Shown one piece after another: positions 23,710 to 34,100 of a stretch of 64,000 nt of DNA; position 1 is the first letter of the stretch; each line of letters starts with the position of its first letter. A program made the translations under genes and the position numbers. The stretch comes from Paulinella micropora. Lineage: Eukaryota; Cercozoa; Imbricatea; Euglyphida; Paulinellidae. Below the pieces are notes generated by a model that saw only the letters and a list, made by a program, of their open reading frames with translations, made no database searches and had not been told where the DNA came from. The DNA lies in the NCBI GenBank assembly GCA_019918135.1, contig WBZZ01003208.1, positions 145,001 through 209,000 of the forward strand, given 5' to 3'.

Positions 23710-24150
23710 TCACACTACCTCGGTCCCCAAGCCGTAGCTCGCCACCTTGGGCTGGGGCAGCACGTAGAAAAAGCGGCAGCGGTCCTGATAACAGAGGCCC
23801 TGGACGACCAAGACAGAAGAAAAGCCGACCCCGCCCGAACGCAGCCAGGGGGGCCAGGCCTCCGGCGCCAGATAACAGGCTGTGCCCAGGAGCAAGTACA
23901 AGAGCCAATGGTGCAGGTGGCACCAATAAAAGCCGGCCTGGTCATGGCTGACCGCCCCTAGCACGGGCAGCCAGGCGCGCTCGGGCACGCACCTGCGGGC
24001 CCGGCACAGCCGAGCGCGCAGGCTGCAGGGCCCGCAGCGTTCTCGGTCCAACGCACACGCCGGCAGCAGCACAAAGAACAGCAAGCACCAGCACAAGGCC
24101 GCGCAGACGCCCACATAAAAAGCTTCCGTCTGCAGCGGGGCCGGCCGCAT
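23710..24150 (-). CDS. Cys-rich multi-pass membrane protein
   Basis: From the ATG at 24150 there are 146 residues. Hydrophobic spans are FYVGVCAALCWCLLFFVLLPACAL (about 11-34), HHWLLYLLLGTACYLA (about 78-93) and a weaker GGVGFSSVLVVQGLCY (about 103-118). Between the first two lies a Cys-rich loop (CGPCSLRARLCRARRCV) that could be disulfide-bonded or bind metal. I do not recognise a family. It is likely a membrane protein of the same element as its neighbours. An alternative upstream Met at 24198 adds a Pro-rich leader. Confidence 0.55.
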   Translation of the reverse strand: MRPAPLQTEAFYVGVCAALCWCLLFFVLLPACALDRERCGPCSLRARLCRARRCVPERAWLPVLGAVSHDQAGFYWCHLHHWLLYLLLGTACYLAPEAWPPWLRSGGVGFSSVLVVQGLCYQDRCRFFYVLPQPKVASYGLGTEVV

Positions 24151-24389
24151 CGCTTCTGGCGGGGGGAGAGAGAGAGGGGGCAGGTCTGACCGCCGCACCG
24201 CGGGGGGAAGGGGGGGGCCGCCGTGCGCGGAAGTAACTCTCTCAGCCCCCCCCCCCCCCCCCGCCCTGCCCCCGGGGGGAAGGATTCTCTCCGCCTCCCC
24301 CCGCCCCGCCCCCAGGGGCGCCGCCGGCAGCGTCCTGTCTTGGCCTGGTCCAGGTCTGCTCCCTCCTCCCGCTCCTCCTCAGGCCGCCG

Positions 24390-25492
24390 CTAGGCGCCGG
24401 GCCCCGCCCGCACGTAGCACAGCAGCGTGCACCGCCTGCCCCAGCGCCCGAGGCGGCCCGCCCCGGGCAGGTCGTGCCTGTCCCAGCCCTGGTCCGTGCG
24501 CCACCAGGCCGAGCGCGCGTGCCTGGCCGGCCTCGGCTGCAGGTCGTCCAAGTACCACCAGTCGCTGTCGGCTCGCGTGTGATAGCGCGCGAGAGCTACG
24601 TAGTGCCCGCGGCGTGCGCTGGCGCCCAGGTGTGCCTGCAGCCCCGCGAGCACGTAGCGTTGTGGTTCGGCCCCCGCCCGCCGGCACACGAACTCTCCCC
24701 ACAAGGGGTCGAGCGGCGAGCGGTCCTTGGTGCGCGCGTCGCCCGCGCCGGCGACGACCCGCCTGACGAACACGAGCAGGACGGGCGGCAGGCGCTCCGT
24801 GGCCGCGAGCGAGGCGAGGCGCTGCATCAGGCGCTGGTAGCCGGCCGGCTGGCACACCAGTGGCAGCTCTTCTAACTGGGCGTGGCGCTCGTACTTGAGG
24901 CCCGCCTCCTGCAGCCGGGCTTCCTCTGCGCCGGCCAGCTCTGGCGGCAGGCAGCGCGCGCCTTGCTCGCCCCAGGTCAAGATCACACTAGCCACTCGCA
25001 GCAGTTGGTGCTGGGCGCAGACGGTCAACAGCCGGTGGAGCTCCGCGCACGCCGGCGTCGGGCGGCCGGGCCCGGCGGGCCCCCCCAGGGCCCAGCGCCG
25101 GCGCAAGAGAAAGCACTGGATCAGGTCCTGCGCAAAGTCCCAGGCGTCCTGCGGGCCCGGGGAGCGGCCCCGGGGCAACACCGAGGCGCCGGGGGTCGCG
25201 CCGGGGTCCGAGTCCGTGGCCAGGCACTCTACCTCGTACGGCGGCAGGGCCACGCCCCGTGGGTGCCGGTGCAGCCAGGCGAGGAGGACCCTCGCCCCCT
25301 GCCGGTGGTGCGGGGGAGCGTCCGGCGACAACTCCCCCGCGGAAAGTAGTCCTCCTGTACCAGGCGCAGGACCGCGATGCGCATTTCGGGGCTGCACAGC
25401 AGCACCTGCATCGTAGCGTGCAAGAAGCAGCGCCAGCCCTGGTTGCCGCTGGCGTTGAACGGCGCCGGGTTCAGCACTCGGGCGCTGGCCAT
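24390..25492 (-). CDS. Ubiquitin-specific protease (USP/C19-type deubiquitinase), one frameshift
   Basis: The N-terminus starting at 25492 contains the USP Cys box: NASGNQGWRCFLHATMQVLL, where WRCFLHATMQ corresponds to the family's TCFLNxxLQ with the catalytic Cys. The C-terminal His box is GHYVALARYHTRADSDWWYLDDLQ, matching GHYxAY...WYxFDD with the catalytic His and third Asp-rich residue. About 300 residues separate them, a compact catalytic core without extra domains. The reading changes frame once in a G-run near 25338, which may be a true lesion or a homopolymer error. USPs remove ubiquitin from proteins in the nucleus or cytosol; in a viral setting such an enzyme would act against host ubiquitin signalling (inference). 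It is the third gene of a minus-strand cluster. Confidence 0.72.
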
Positions 25493-25703
25493 GGCGCCGG
25501 ACCGGTTTATGCCCGCGCTGGGGAGGGGGGCGCTCGGCCTGGGGGGGGACGCCGGCCGGCACAGCCCCACCCCCTCCCCCCCGGCCGGGAGGCCCCGGCC
25601 GACTCTCTCTCCCCCCCCCCCCCCCCGCCCCCCCTCCCCCTCGTCGCCCCCCCCCCCCCCCCCGCAGGCCCGCCCTCTGCCCAGAAGTGACTACCCCCAA
25701 AGC

Positions 25704-27431
25704 ATGAACACCAAGTACCGCGCCTGTGCACAGTGTGGGATCGAGCGCCCGACTAAACTCCGGCGTACAGAGGAGGAGGAAAAGCCCGGCGGTTCGGGGG
25801 GCCCTCGTGTCGTGGCTATCCTGTTCGGGGGTTCCTCTGCCTCAGCTCCCACAGAACAACCGCTCTGGCGTTGCCCCCTGGAGCTTGTAACCGCCCTGCC
25901 GGCCAACTCGTTCTTGCCCACGGCAGTGCGACTGAATCAAGCAGTGCGACTGGAACTCTGCCAAGACCCCCAATTCCCGGAGGTAGACCTCAGGACGTTG
26001 GCGGACGCTAGATATCTGGACCTGGTACGAGACGAGGTTGTTGCCTACTGGCCCAAGATGTGCCGGGCCCTCCTGGGCAGGTGCTGGGCGCTGGCTAAGC
26101 TTGAGTGCGCTATTAATCACTTTAGCCTGCCCTCGTCAGAAGAGCAACTTCTGCGGAGCCGGCTGATAGCTTTATCTGCCGAGCTCCAGATACTAGTAGC
26201 ACAAGCGGGGCCGAGCATCGGCTACCAAAATGACAAAGCGACGCCAGTGCCTTCGTCGTCAAGCCTACCAAGCTGGGGCCCCGAACACTATCGCATACTG
26301 TGCAGGCTTGGCCTGGAGTTTCCTGCTTGTGAACACGTCGTACGGCTGTACGAAGAATTCTGCATGCACGGGCTTTTGTGTACCCCTGCTCTGGAATCCA
26401 GTGGCCTGTCGGTGCTGCCAGAGGCCATGGTAAGAACCAAGGATAGCTCCCCCCGTTTGGGCGTATATGAGCCTCTCGCAGTTTCGCCCGCTTCGGAGTT
26501 TTGGGTTCAGAAGGAACCCGGGGCAGAGGGTCTAGCGTACCCAGGGCTAAAGACGTGTTACCTACGGCCGCGGTCGCAGGTAGATTCGGACACACTGGTG
26601 GTGGAGCACTCGGGCCTCTACGAGGTCGCGAGGCGGCATCCGTACTACCAGGGCCTGAAACCCCTGACCGCCCTGTCTAAGCTCGTCGGCCAGGCTTGGG
26701 ACCTGGCCCGGGCCGCCGACGTCCTGGACCTGCGACACCACTGGTCGGTGCCAGGGTTGGATGAAGAACTGCAACAGTTCAAACGGTCGCTACAGCCGGG
26801 ACCCGCCCTTTTTGATAGGTCTGGGGACGACGTAGCGTCTGTCCTCGGCCAGCAAGTCCGCCTGTGCCAACAGGTTCTGGCCAGCTATGGCTATTCTGGG
26901 CCCGCGCCGGCCGCCACCAAGGCACACCGCGGCTGCGCGGCCGTCCCGGAGACAACAGTCGACGAGCGGGGGCTGTCCGCCGAGGTGGAGGTCACCCTGG
27001 GGGGTGTGACACGCACTTACCCACGGGCGGTCCTACAGAGACTGCCGGGGCTGCTGGCCGAGCTTAGTAAGAAGCCCGGAGCCGGCACCCTGGAGCTGCG
27101 GTTTGCTAAGGGTGCCCACGGAGTGGACCACGCCGAACTGGTCCTGGACGAGATCGACCATTACTATCACGTTGCTCTGTGGACCATAGCGGACCGTGGC
27201 AAGCGACTCGCAGAGTCCTGCTTGCCGTTGACTGCCATACACCGTACACTGGCACGGCAGAGAACCGATAGGCAGGGGAGGGCTGCGGGGGGACACCAGG
27301 CCTATGTATGCCATGGCCTGGCGCTAGGCCTGTGGCAGATCGCCGACCTGGTGACAAACCGCACAACACCTACAAAAAGCACTGGCCCCGCACAGCTCAC
27401 GGAATGGATGAAGCAAGGTTCTTGGCGCTGA
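25704..27431 (+). CDS. Unrecognised 575-residue protein, weak BTB-like segment
   Basis: The ATG at 25704 gives MNTKYRACAQCGIERPTK, with a CAQC pair that could be half a zinc site. The central part is helical and unassigned. Around residues 425-490 the segment VEVTLGGVTRTYPRAVLQRLPGLLAEL...HAELVLDEIDHYYHVALW has the spacing of a T1/BTB fold (VxLNVGGxxxxTxxxTLxxxPxS...FxxILDYY). I regard that as suggestive only. The gene is intact and divergent from the USP gene, with about 210 bp of C-rich DNA between their starts. The 3' end overlaps the next gene by 28 bases. Confidence 0.6.
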   Translation: MNTKYRACAQCGIERPTKLRRTEEEEKPGGSGGPRVVAILFGGSSASAPTEQPLWRCPLELVTALPANSFLPTAVRLNQAVRLELCQDPQFPEVDLRTLADARYLDLVRDEVVAYWPKMCRALLGRCWALAKLECAINHFSLPSSEEQLLRSRLIALSAELQILVAQAGPSIGYQNDKATPVPSSSSLPSWGPEHYRILCRLGLEFPACEHVVRLYEEFCMHGLLCTPALESSGLSVLPEAMVRTKDSSPRLGVYEPLAVSPASEFWVQKEPGAEGLAYPGLKTCYLRPRSQVDSDTLVVEHSGLYEVARRHPYYQGLKPLTALSKLVGQAWDLARAADVLDLRHHWSVPGLDEELQQFKRSLQPGPALFDRSGDDVASVLGQQVRLCQQVLASYGYSGPAPAATKAHRGCAAVPETTVDERGLSAEVEVTLGGVTRTYPRAVLQRLPGLLAELSKKPGAGTLELRFAKGAHGVDHAELVLDEIDHYYHVALWTIADRGKRLAESCLPLTAIHRTLARQRTDRQGRAAGGHQAYVCHGLALGLWQIADLVTNRTTPTKSTGPAQLTEWMKQGSWR

Positions 27432-27916
27432 GCCAGTGGGGCCTGGGGTTCCGCTATATAGCCTACGCAGCACGCCTGTGTACCAAGCGCCGCCACCAAA
27501 ACGCCCAAGTGCGCTGGAGTAGCGGTGGATCAGGGAGCCCCCTGGGGCCGCACGCTACAGTAAGCGACCTTTTCGGCTCTGCGAGGGTAGATGTCAAGGA
27601 CTACTGGTGGAAGCCCGGCACGTCACTCTCCTACAAATCTCTGGAGGTCATCGAGGGCGCCAGGATTCACGATAGCTTCTACGACGAAGACGGGTTCCTG
27701 CTACGAGCTGTGGAAAAATGGCTAAGCGAAAGAAAAGAACTGGAGGGGATACTGCAAGCCTTGCAGAAAGCGCGCCCGCGACCCCAGGCCTGGGAAAGGC
27801 TGCGGGAGGCCATAGAGACTTGCCTGGACACTGAAGGCAACAGGTTCGCCAAAGACTTCACCGCCATCGTGGAGCACTACAAGAAGGAACGACGGGAGCG
27901 GCCAAGGGCGCGGTAA
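27404..27916 (+). CDS. Unrecognised 170-residue protein
   Basis: The likely start is ATG 27404 (MDEARFLALSQWGLGFRY), overlapping the end of the upstream gene in another frame, an arrangement typical of compact viral genomes. The C-terminal half is strongly helical and charged (VEKWLSERKELEGILQALQKARPRPQAWERLREAIETC) and may form a coiled coil; the tail is basic (KKERRERPRAR). No family was recognised. An upstream in-frame Met at 27308 is possible but lies deep inside the previous gene. Confidence 0.55.
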   Translation: MDEARFLALSQWGLGFRYIAYAARLCTKRRHQNAQVRWSSGGSGSPLGPHATVSDLFGSARVDVKDYWWKPGTSLSYKSLEVIEGARIHDSFYDEDGFLLRAVEKWLSERKELEGILQALQKARPRPQAWERLREAIETCLDTEGNRFAKDFTAIVEHYKKERRERPRAR

Positions 27917-28422
27917 GGGGGGGCGCCCATTTCCGTCACGCGTGCACGGCAGATCTCGGCAGGGGGGAGGCAGGAGGCCTGGTCCCGTTTGTCTTGCCAG
28001 CAGGCCGGGCGTCGATCAGAAGCAGCAGGAACAAGATTTAGTAACATTAAATTGTGTGGCCACCCAGACTACGTTCGGTGGTGCTCACCTCCTACCTGAC
28101 CCCGGGGCATCGTACTTAGCTGTCCACCGGCCAGGAAAAGAGAGGTCTGGTAAGGGCGCCCTGCTTCGGCCTTACGCGCTCTCCCCGCCGTCCGGTCAAC
28201 CTAGGTCGGCCAAGACGCCAGGCAGGGCGAGGCCGGAGGAGAGACACAGGACGAGGGCAGGGGAGAAAGTCTCTCCCTGCCTGCCCGTAGTGGGGCCTTT
28301 CCCCTGTCCTGCCCCCCCCCTCGCCCTGACGCGGGGGCGCCCCCCCCACAGCCAGGCAGGCTGGCCCTGCCGGAGAGGTCCGGGGCCCCCGCGCGAGCTC
28401 ACCCCGGCCTGCTCTCCCCCGG
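27917..28422. other. GC-rich intergenic region
   Basis: No gene is supported here. The stretch starts with a short less GC-rich interval (GATTTAGTAACATTAAATTGTGTG at about 28035-28058) and continues into Pro/Gly/Arg-coding low complexity. Frames that are open through it on both strands look like by-products of GC-rich composition. It may hold the terminase promoter. Confidence 0.4.
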
Positions 28423-29360
28423 GTGAGGAGCGCGAGGGGCGGGCCAGGGGCGAGCCAGGAGCGGGCCAGGGGCGCGGGCTGCTGCCGGGGAACGGGGCGG
28501 GGGGGGGGAATGCTGCCGGGCGAGGGGCGGCGGCGCGCCGGCCCAGGGGCCACCGACCTGAGGGAGAGAAGCGGGGGGGGGGGGGGGCGCCACGGGGGAG
28601 GCCACGCCGGGGGGGGGAGGGGCCACGCCGGGGCGGCGGGGCCGGGGGCTGCCCACAACGGCCGGCACCCCCCCCCCCCCGATGTCCAGCGCGCCGCCGG
28701 CCCCGCCGGCCACGAAGACGACCCGCAGTCCCTGCTGTTGCAGCGGCTGCGCCAGGCCTGGGACGCGCGGCTGCAGACGGCCCCCCGGCCCGCCCCCCCC
28801 GCGCCGCCGGCCGCCCACACGGACCCGTGGTCCCTGCGGCAGCAAGGAGGGCTCCAGGGGCTGGTCGGGGAGTGCGCGTTCCGGGTCCACGAGGCGGTGC
28901 ACGACTGGCAGGCCGCGCACGCGCGGGCGCACGGCGTGCGGCCCTTCGCGGGCTGCCCCCCCGAGGAGGACGAGGACGAGGCGAACGGGCCGGCGGCTTC
29001 GGCCGGCGCGGCGCGCCTGCAGGAGGTGCGGGCGACGCTGGACCTCTTCCTGACCGAGGGCAAGCCCCGTTCGCTGGACCAGAAGAGGTTCCACGACGCG
29101 ATGCTCGTGTCGTGCGCGGAGCTGATCTTGGGGCAGATCGAGTTCCAGCGCGAGCGGCCGGGCCTGCTGGAGCAGCTCGGGCGCGCCACGTACCCGTTCG
29201 GCACGCTGATCCTGTGCCCCCGCCGCTGGGGCAAGTCCACCAGCGTGGCTTGCTTCTGTGCCGCGCTGCTGTACCTGTGCGGGCGGGTGAGGCTGCTCAT
29301 CCTGGCCACGCAGATCAAGTCGGCGGCCCTGCTGATGAAGTCGGCCCTGGTGTACTTCAT
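28423..29360 (+). pseudogene. Large terminase (packaging ATPase), herpesvirus-type, 3' truncated
   Basis: The reliable part begins near 28700 (DDPQSLLLQRLRQAWDARLQ). Toward the end, SLDQKRFHDAMLVSCAELILG leads to YPFGTLILCPRRWGKSTSVACFCAALLYLCGRVRLLILATQ. PRRWGKS is a terminase-type Walker A box; herpesvirus terminases and tailed-phage TerL share the PRRxGKT pattern followed by a strand like LLILATQ. Terminase pumps genome DNA into HK97-fold capsids. The gene is cut at about 29360, before Walker B and the nuclease domain, by AT-rich sequence of a Polinton-like element. The start is uncertain because the first 90 codons are low-complexity. Its presence marks the GC-rich block as at least partly Duplodnaviria-derived (herpes-like or mirusvirus-like). 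Confidence 0.72.
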
Positions 29361-29594
29361 GCTATTAAAGCATCATCTGGGTGTTTTCTCTCCCACTCTT
29401 CCCGGTTTACTTTCCATTCCTTATATTCCTGCTCCGCTTGCTTTCTATCCTCTCTTCGTATTACGCGAGTTTTGTCCGCTTTGCCTTTGTTTTTCATATA
29501 CGTTAAGCCCTTATCGGTTAATCGTTTTAAGTCTTCTTCTTTATACTCTTGTTTTACCAATTGTGTTATATCACGCTTCATATATATAGCCATT
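29357..29594 (-). CDS. Small Lys/Glu-rich protein at the element 2 edge
   Basis: Seventy-odd codons starting MAIYMKRDITQLVKQEYKEEDL and ending HPDDALIA encode a charged helical protein with no recognised family. Its stop (TGA at 29357-29359) lies exactly at the junction with the GC-rich terminase, so the natural C-terminus may have been lost. An opposing frame at about 29590-29801 (ILEEKTIEELEKLGKEIDQIR) is also coding-like but has no ATG and is probably a remnant. Confidence 0.35.
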
Positions 29595-29805
29595 GGAATT
29601 TTGGAAGAGAAGACAATTGAAGAGTTGGAAAAACTTGGAAAGGAGATAGACCAAATCCGCATCACTCAGAACTTAGTGAATAGAAACCCCAATATTTTTA
29701 GAAAACCTGAAAATATCCTTTACCGCTTACCGCTATCACATAAGCAACGAGAAGCAATTTATAATAATATAATTAAAGAAGAGGGAACAAGCGGGAGTTA
29801 AATAT

Positions 29806-30037
29806 ATGTTATTAATATTGCTATTCGTGTGCTCGGCTATGTCGCGGACTGCCTGCGACTTTTACTCGCGATACTCGGAAAAAAAGAATGAGGTGTAGAT
29901 ACAGGGTTTAAGTGTGTTTTCATAAGTAAAGGAAATAATATGTGTCGTAGTTTTGATGAGGCACTGCCTTTGATGTGTGCGGGTGATAGTTCGTCTTGGT
30001 ATATGACACATATATCTGAATGTGGTAATTCTATTTA
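29806..30037 (+). pseudogene. Secreted Cys-rich small protein, broken copy
   Basis: It starts with a signal-peptide-like MLLILLFVCSAMS, then RTACDFYSR-SEKK as in the intact gene at 54115-54375. A stop and frame change follow near 29893, after which KCVFI, a C-x-SFDEALPLMCAG stretch and a final Cys match the same gene. The shared Cys pattern suggests a disulfide-stabilised extracellular peptide. This copy cannot make the full product. Confidence 0.6.
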
Positions 30038-30078
30038 AACATAATGATATATAATAATAACAAAACATAACAAACAAT

Positions 30079-30768
30079 ATGACACGAGTTGGAGATTGTA
30101 AGAAAGGTAAAATTTATGCGATTAGGTCGCATCAGACAGACCAAATATATATTGGTTCAACTACACAAACATTGGCTCAACGACTTGGAAGACACAGGCA
30201 AAGTTATAAAGAATATATGTCTGGCAAAAAAAAGGAACATATTCAAGTTTTGAAATATTAAAATATGGGGATGATTACATTGAATTACTTGAAGACTACC
30301 CATGTGATAATGTAAATCAATTACTTCGTAAAGAAGGTGAATGGATTAGAAATAGTGATTGTGTTAATAAAATAATTGCTGGTAGGACTCCAGTTGAATG
30401 CAATAAAGACAACAAAGAAAAGGTTTCGCAAAAATTTAAAGCATATAGAGAAGCAAATAAAGAATACTTAGCAAGAAAAAATAAGGAATGGTATGAAAAA
30501 ATAAAGAATATGCAGCAGAATATAAGAAAAAATATAAAGAAGAGAATAAGGATTATTTTAAACACATTGACAAAATATGGAGAGAAGAAAATAAAAATAT
30601 AACAGAAAAGCAAAAGGAATATTATGAAAAAAATAAGCAAACTCTTGTTGGAAAAAGTAGATTGCGAAATTCATCAATAATTGAATGTTCGTGTGGGGTA
30701 TTTATAAACATCTTGAAAGTCAAATTCATTCTGACAATATGCTTGGTTTATCTGCTTTCGGTATTTAA
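30079..30768 (+). pseudogene. GIY-YIG endonuclease with C-terminal CxC zinc finger, broken
   Basis: The start MTRVGDCKKGKIYAIRSHQTDQIYIGSTTQTLAQRLGRH contains the GIY-YIG core: KIYAI, then YIGST, then the Arg of QRLGRH. The reading shifts near 30255; FEILKYGDDYIELLEDYPC and LLRKEGEWIR continue the domain with its metal-binding Glu, followed by NCVNK-type and AGRTP signatures. A Lys/Glu helical stretch leads to ECSCG and, after another shift, KHLESQIHSDN. The latter two form a C-x-C...H-x5-H mini zinc finger typical of homing-type nucleases in large DNA viruses and Polinton-like viruses. Such enzymes cut DNA at specific sites and spread as selfish genes. At least three frame changes make this inactive. 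Confidence 0.75.
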
Positions 30769-31106
30769 TTTAACTTGGGCGACGGGCAGATTATTCCAAG
30801 GCACAATGAAAGAATAGAGACATAGGTATTAGAATTTGCACAACTAATTGACGGATCGCTTAATCTAACAATACAAAGGATTATAACACCAACCAATATT
30901 GCTATTTGAGTTGAATATTTAATTAATCTAGCATCTGTCCTTTCTTTGAAACAACAACATCGCCATTCGTCGTTAATTTCGTGTTCTGCTTTTTTTTCTT
31001 GTTGTTTTAGTTCCGCGGAGATAACACGAGACTTTAATTCTGGAGTTAGTTCGCCATCCATATCCTTAATATGTGGCGATATATGAAGTCGCGTATTATT
31101 GGACAT
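30765..31106 (-). CDS. Two-span membrane protein next to the fibre gene
   Basis: One hundred and thirteen residues are homologous along their length to the 54364-54705 protein. Both have DGELTPELK-RV near residue 17, a KxEHExxxxWxCCC cysteine cluster and then two hydrophobic spans (IAILVGVIILCIVRLSD and YVSILSLCLGIICPSP). The CCC triplet before the first span could be a lipidation site. Both copies lie just downstream of the S74 fibre gene with a short overlap, so the protein probably works with the fibre or virion membrane (inference). This frame is intact although its neighbours are not. Confidence 0.6.
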   Translation of the reverse strand: MSNNTRLHISPHIKDMDGELTPELKSRVISAELKQQEKKAEHEINDEWRCCCFKERTDARLIKYSTQIAILVGVIILCIVRLSDPSISCANSNTYVSILSLCLGIICPSPKLN

Positions 31107-34100
31107 TAGGGAAAACGACTGCTCGTATTTCTGCCAATTGGTTTGCTTGGTCTTCTATAATAAACATGAGATTATTATTTTGTTTTTCTAAATTAACAAC
31201 CTTTTCCGATAACTCCTGTGTGGCCTTAATTAACGGGGCGATAAACTCGGAATAACCTATACCATAACCGACATCGCCACTATCAACACATTTAACATCT
31301 TCTGGATTATCACTCACACCTTTCAATTCGCATTCTTTTCTTTGCTTTGGACACGGAACCATAATTGTTTCTTTTATAAAACCGCCAAAATCTAGCATAT
31401 TCATTTCTGTTAGTATTTCTTCTAATTCCTGTGCTATCAAACCCGTTCTTTGTTTCTTGTTGTCATCAATCATACGATAGCAGACTGGATTTAACTTATT
31501 AATAAAATCTAAGCCTAAGCATTCCTTTATATCTTCTTTTTTTCTCCTGTCTGAATATTGAATTGGATTAGACAATACCCATAATTGTCTATCGCTTGCT
31601 TTCAAAGACATTAAAGCAGTATTTGAACTATTCTCCTATATGAACCCACTCGTTGAAGAATTATTCACTCTAAATCTAATAGCATAAGAAGTTAATCCTC
31701 CGCCTACTCCTCCTGCTGGTGCTGTTCCTCCACTTAATGATTTATTTGCTCCAGACTGAGACATATAAATCCCCCATGCTGAATCACCAGTATCCCAAAT
31801 AAATATTCCTCTCGCATTCGTCCAGTCTGTTTGTCCTTGAATTCCTATTTTCGCTCCATTATTAGTTGTGGTCGTTAGCACCCCAGAATATGTAATTCCC
31901 GAACTAGCCGTTATCAATCCTTTTGTCCATAATGTACCATTGAGTCCATTCAATGACATTAATAGTTGCTCCCCTGAATTCTCCCACACGAAACCCATCG
32001 TAGCATCATTAGCAACCCTAAAACGAAAACTATACGAAGCAAAATCATTTCCTGAAACGGCTAAACCATTTGCCAAACTTCTAGTGTTTCCAACTCCACC
32101 AGATGCTGCATAAATTCCCCAACTTGTATTGGTGGTATCCCATAGAAATATTCCTTTTGCGTTTGTTCTGTCTGTTAGTCCCTGAATTCCTATTTTCGCC
32201 CCACTGGCATTCGTTACTGATGTTAGTGTGCCAGTGTCTGTAATCCCCGCACTTGCTGTTAATAATCCCGCAGTGCTTATATTCATCGCCTCAGACCATG
32301 TTATATTGCTTCCTGTTGTTATTCCTGATTTATAATTAAAAGCAAGTTTGTTTGAGTTTTTGTATATTTGAAGTTTGAACCAGCATTACTTGATTTCCAG
32401 TTTGAGCCGTCATAATAAGCATCAAAACTTAAGCATATATTGTCGTGTGCCCAGTTCAATAATTGAAATGTTGGATAAGCATCCGCCGTTGTTATTGCTT
32501 GTAAGTGTGCCCCTCCGATATTTGAAGCCGTTCCATATAATTCTAAGCCCCCTGTCGCCCCATTTGTTGATTTCGTTGTATTGCCTATGATTATTGGCTT
32601 ACCTGATGCTGTTGTTATTTTGTCGCTCGTTGTTAATGTTGTTGTAGTCATGCCAGCAGTTGAAGTGATTGATGTTCCCGTTATTGTTCCACCATTTGTT
32701 ATGTTGTTTGAGTTCATATCTAAGGCTCCATAAAACCGCATACCGCCAGCATTGTTAAAACGGACAATGTCAGATAAAGCACTTTTATTATCCGAAAGTT
32801 TTGAAATATAAAGTCCCGCCCCTTTTACATCAAATGCTACATTCGTGAATACATAACCTCTTTGGTCTGCGGTTCCACTTGTAGCAGTATTTAGAGTAAA
32901 TAAGAAATATTGATAATCACCAGTTGTCTGTGAAAAGAATATATCTCCTCCATTTTGGTTTAATATCCTCGCCCCATTATATGTAATATTTCCACCATTA
33001 ATGATAACTTGATTATTAAAATCGGCCGTTTGTGTTAAAGTTAGATATTTTATTACGGTGCTTGTCCCGTTGAATGTTTTAATTCCTGTTATTGTTTGGT
33101 CTCCTGTTAGTTTCACACAATTGTCATCCAGATATTGTCTATTTACCGCTTCATTCGCATTTTGTGGCGCTCCTAGATTAACAATCCTACTACTATTACA
33201 ATCTAAGCCAGTAGCACTAAACCACGAAATAATCGTCCCGTCAATAATAAAACTTATTTTTTTCGCAGAAATTTTAAAGTTGTAATATGTTGCCGTGTTC
33301 ATATCCAAACTAGCAATAGACCCAATATTACTGGTAGAATTGAAAACAATGAATGTTCCCTTTGTTGTTGAATTTATTGAATTCCCAGTAATTTCAACAC
33401 CACTGCTATATGTCTTAATTCCTGCTATGGTTTGGTTTCCTGTTAGTTTCACATTTTGCCCGTCTTTTGTATCAACATAACTTTTATTTGCTCCATCTGT
33501 TGAAGCGGAAGGGTCGGCTAAGGTTGTTATTTTGTTGTTATTCAAACTTAATGTTGTTCCAGTTGCGGTTATAATTAAAGTATTACCTGAATATAACTCT
33601 ACATATGAACCAGTTATTTGTATCGGATACCAAGTCGCTGTTGCTGTTTTTTGTGCTGCAATCATTCCTATTATTGTATCAAAGGCTATGCCAATGCCAT
33701 CAAAAGAAGTAGGATTGGATGAACCACTTACTTCTAAAGTTGATGTAAATTTTTTATTCCCTGCTATGGTTTGATCTCCTGTTAGTTTAACCACCGAAGT
33801 ATCAAGAACAGAAACATCAACACCATCAACAAGATTTACATTTGTAATGTTTTGACTTTTCATATCAATCCCCGCACTCGCATTTATTATACTGCTAAAT
33901 GTCTTAATACCCGCTATAGTTTGGTCTCCTGTTAGTTTAACCACGGAAGTATCAAGAACAGAAACATCAACACCATCAACCAAATTAACATTTGTTATGC
34001 TTTGCCCTCCCATATTTAATCCCGCATTTGCAGTTATTAATCCACTTGCAGTTATTGTTTTTGTTGTTAACGAACCTGCAGTATCAACCTCCAGAGCGGT

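Noticed and set aside
17215..23961. Many antisense frames over the GC-rich genes
   Set aside because: GC-rich DNA leaves several frames open. Only frames with domain or protein-like composition and sensible starts were kept.
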